Shown piece after piece: positions 62,434 to 64,000 of a stretch of DNA of 64,000 nucleotides. The notes under the pieces were generated by a model that was not told the DNA's origin, did not search any database, and saw only the letters and a program-made list of their open reading frames with translations. Within the stretch, counting starts at the first letter, position 1, and each line of letters begins with the position of its first letter. A program made the position numbers and the translations under genes. Source of the DNA: Mariniflexile maritimum (GTDB lineage: Bacteria > Bacteroidota > Bacteroidia > Flavobacteriales > Flavobacteriaceae). The DNA is taken from positions 186,001-250,000 of the forward strand of contig NZ_WRPN01000004.1 of the NCBI RefSeq assembly GCF_009746565.1, given 5' to 3'.

Positions 62434-64000
62434 TTAATATTTAACGAACTTGATGCTTTTTACGTTTTTAATGGCTTTTGAATCGATTTTTAAGATGTAA
62501 ACCCCATTTGCTATATTGGATAAATTGACACTAGTAGTTTTTGGCGCATTTACGGTTAATACCAACTGCCCCATTGTATTGTAAATATGAAACGCATCCA
62601 TAGTGTTTACAGGTTGGGTAGCGAGCACTTTTAAGGTTTTTGTGCTAGGGTTATATCTGGCCCCTAAGTTATGAAGGTTTGATTGCGTAGTGGCAAGTGT
62701 GCCCTGTTCCTTAAATACAATAGAGAATTGATTACCGTTGGCTTGTTTGTTTAAAACCAATTGCGCATCACCGTTTCTTAAATTATAGTACGTGTTTGTG
62801 TCGTTATCGTGCAGATAAATGGGCAAATCGTCTGGAACGTTTTCCATGTTGCTAATGGCAAATTGATAAATACCTGCTTCGTCTATTGTAATGCCTAAGG
62901 GCAATTGGTCGTTGGTATTTATTTCCGGTAATGCTTGAATAACCAAAGGTTCTTCATCCATTAACCAAAATATGTCGTTTTTAAAGCTGTCGTATAATTT
63001 GGCATCATAGCCTTTATCATAGCCGTAGGTTGTGTTGGTATCGTAACCCAATCCTAAAAATTTAGTGTAGCCTTTTGGTTGGGTAAAGGAAAACCATATT
63101 TTGGGTCGGTTATCTTCATTTTCGGCATTCTTACCTTTGGAAGCGGTTTTGTAATAAACCGTTTGATTTAAGGATTCTCTAGCAAAAGCACGTTGCGAAT
63201 TATCAAACGTTAAGGTGCCGGGGTTTGTAATGGTAGTGAAAAATCCTTGACCAACAGGCACGTATTGCGTAGGGATGGGACGCGATGTTGTACCATTACC
63301 ACTTGTTAAATTAGAAGCATCGGCAATGGCGGGCATGGGCATCATTAAGTTGTAAATGGCATAACCGCCTTCATAAGCTGCTAAATAGTGGCTATTGTTG
63401 CTTGAGAAAGATTCCCAGAAATATAACGAACCGTCGATAACCGATAAATTATCGGTAATAAACTTGTTCGCATTTAATGCAGATGGATACGGATTTCCTA
63501 CTAAAAACTCGGTGTTAGCGGCAACTGGAAACGTATAAGTACCATCATTGGGCCGGCCCCTAAAAATAAATTCTTGATCGGGCGTAGCTGCCCCCGAACC
63601 TTTTAGGGTATAGCCTACCCCTGGGGCAATATTGCTTGTTGGGGTTAAAGCGGCCCAAGCGTTGTAGTTGTTTTGTGCACCTTTAAAACCATAGAGCCAT
63701 CGGGTACTTAGGGTAATGGTAGTTGGGGAAACGCTTCCGTTTAGCGCGCTGGTAAAGTTTACGGTTTTAGTGGCGTTCTCCAGATAGCCAATTTGCCAAT
63801 TGCCACTTCTATTTACAGGAGCACTCCAATAATTATAATTATAGACGTTGGCAGTGCCCTGTTGCCTAATCTTTAAACTTCCGGCACCGGAGTTCAGTGA
63901 TGTGCCGGTATGATTTTGGATGAGTTGCGCTTCGCCCAATAAATCAATTTCCCCATTGTTAAGGATGCCGTTTTCGGTTTGCAATAAAATGCCATTAGCA
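62434..64000 (-). CDS. Secreted protein with T9SS sorting domain (5' end outside window)
   Basis: At least 521 residues of a large exported protein; the frame is open to the right edge, and a TTG at 63984 is not a supported start. The C-terminal ~80 residues form a type IX secretion system sorting domain of type A: the region from YNPSTKTLKVLATQP through IYNTMGQLVL and LSNIANGVYILKI to a basic end (IKFVKY). The rest is a repeat-poor beta-rich region with aromatic and glycine patches (GVGYTLKGSGAATPDQEF; GNPYPSALNANKF), resembling surface adhesins. It should be exported to the cell surface by gliding-associated T9SS machinery. Confidence 0.85.
   Translation of the reverse strand, partial: ANGILLQTENGILNNGEIDLLGEAQLIQNHTGTSLNSGAGSLKIRQQGTANVYNYNYWSAPVNRSGNWQIGYLENATKTVNFTSALNGSVSPTTITLSTRWLYGFKGAQNNYNAWAALTPTSNIAPGVGYTLKGSGAATPDQEFIFRGRPNDGTYTFPVAANTEFLVGNPYPSALNANKFITDNLSVIDGSLYFWESFSSNNSHYLAAYEGGYAIYNLMMPMPAIADASNLTSGNGTTSRPIPTQYVPVGQGFFTTITNPGTLTFDNSQRAFARESLNQTVYYKTASKGKNAENEDNRPKIWFSFTQPKGYTKFLGLGYDTNTTYGYDKGYDAKLYDSFKNDIFWLMDEEPLVIQALPEINTNDQLPLGITIDEAGIYQFAISNMENVPDDLPIYLHDNDTNTYYNLRNGDAQLVLNKQANGNQFSIVFKEQGTLATTQSNLHNLGARYNPSTKTLKVLATQPVNTMDAFHIYNTMGQLVLTVNAPKTTSVNLSNIANGVYILKIDSKAIKNVKSIKFVKY

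Noticed and set aside
1-64000. tRNA, rRNA, CRISPR arrays, prophage and transposase genes
   Set aside because: No T-loop-like GTTCGAATCC segments, direct repeat/spacer arrays, phage structural genes or transposase motifs were found by reading both strands.

Overview
The window looks like a chromosomal segment of a marine-type Flavobacteriaceae (Bacteroidota). Supporting signs are a type III glutamine synthetase, a C-terminal type IX secretion sorting module, many Bacteroidota-typical DUF families (DUF3078, DUF4197, DUF4920, DUF4350, DUF4870, head-GIN), promoter-like TAnnTTTG elements instead of sigma70 -10 boxes, few Shine-Dalgarno sites and AT-rich spacers. No rRNA, tRNA, CRISPR array, integrase or transposase was found. 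Both edge genes are cut: glnN on the left and a secreted T9SS protein on the right.

Layout. 1-5.9 kb: glnN end, purM, DUF3078 barrel, cobalamin-dependent ribonucleotide reductase, strong terminator. 5.9-8 kb: AT-rich accessory pair (putative zincin lipoprotein and small secreted protein) followed by a hairpin repeat. 8.2-16.3 kb: prfA, pyrF, purU and icmF, with a decayed four-helix-bundle gene and small ORFs between. 16.4-27.5 kb: regulators (Crp/Fnr, Lrp), CrcB, a DPP III-like lipoprotein, MazG-like, ilvE, mnmD, TIGR01777. 27.6-29.2 kb: an AT-rich PLD-nuclease/helicase-associated-domain gene inserted beside grpE. 29.4-36.2 kb: grpE-dnaJ, ABC exporter, MscS, sigma54-type response regulator. 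36.2-42.4 kb: head-GIN/PspC/PadR envelope cluster, DUF4870, DUF4442, AIM24. 42.5-45.5 kb: a second accessory island with a toxin tail, a broken immunity-like gene, a lipoprotein, two more copies of the hairpin repeat and a DUF2975/HTH pair. 45.6-64 kb: lipid, Nudix, cyclophilin and channel genes, the RDD/SpoIIM/DUF4129/DUF4350/MoxR/DUF58 cluster, divergent dps-oxyR, topB, CDGSH, VOC, RibD-like, a di-haem lipoprotein and the T9SS protein.

How the genes work together. Purine and one-carbon genes (purM, purU), pyrimidine synthesis (pyrF) and deoxynucleotide synthesis (nrdJ) are spread along the left third. Two enzymes there (NrdJ, IcmF) need adenosylcobalamin, but no cobalamin riboswitch or synthesis gene is visible. 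Proteostasis (grpE-dnaJ), osmotic safety (mscS), peroxide defence (oxyR-dps) and fluoride export (crcB) form a stress theme.

The most interesting signal is a structured repeat of at least 67 nt. It occurs three times, each time directly after the stop codon of an AT-rich accessory gene and in the same sense as that gene. Its central hairpin is kept although the arm bases differ between copies. One copy closes a decayed toxin/immunity cassette, which suggests a cassette-end element in hotspots for conflict-type genes. The PLD-HA gene is the best single candidate for an undescribed defence-type protein.
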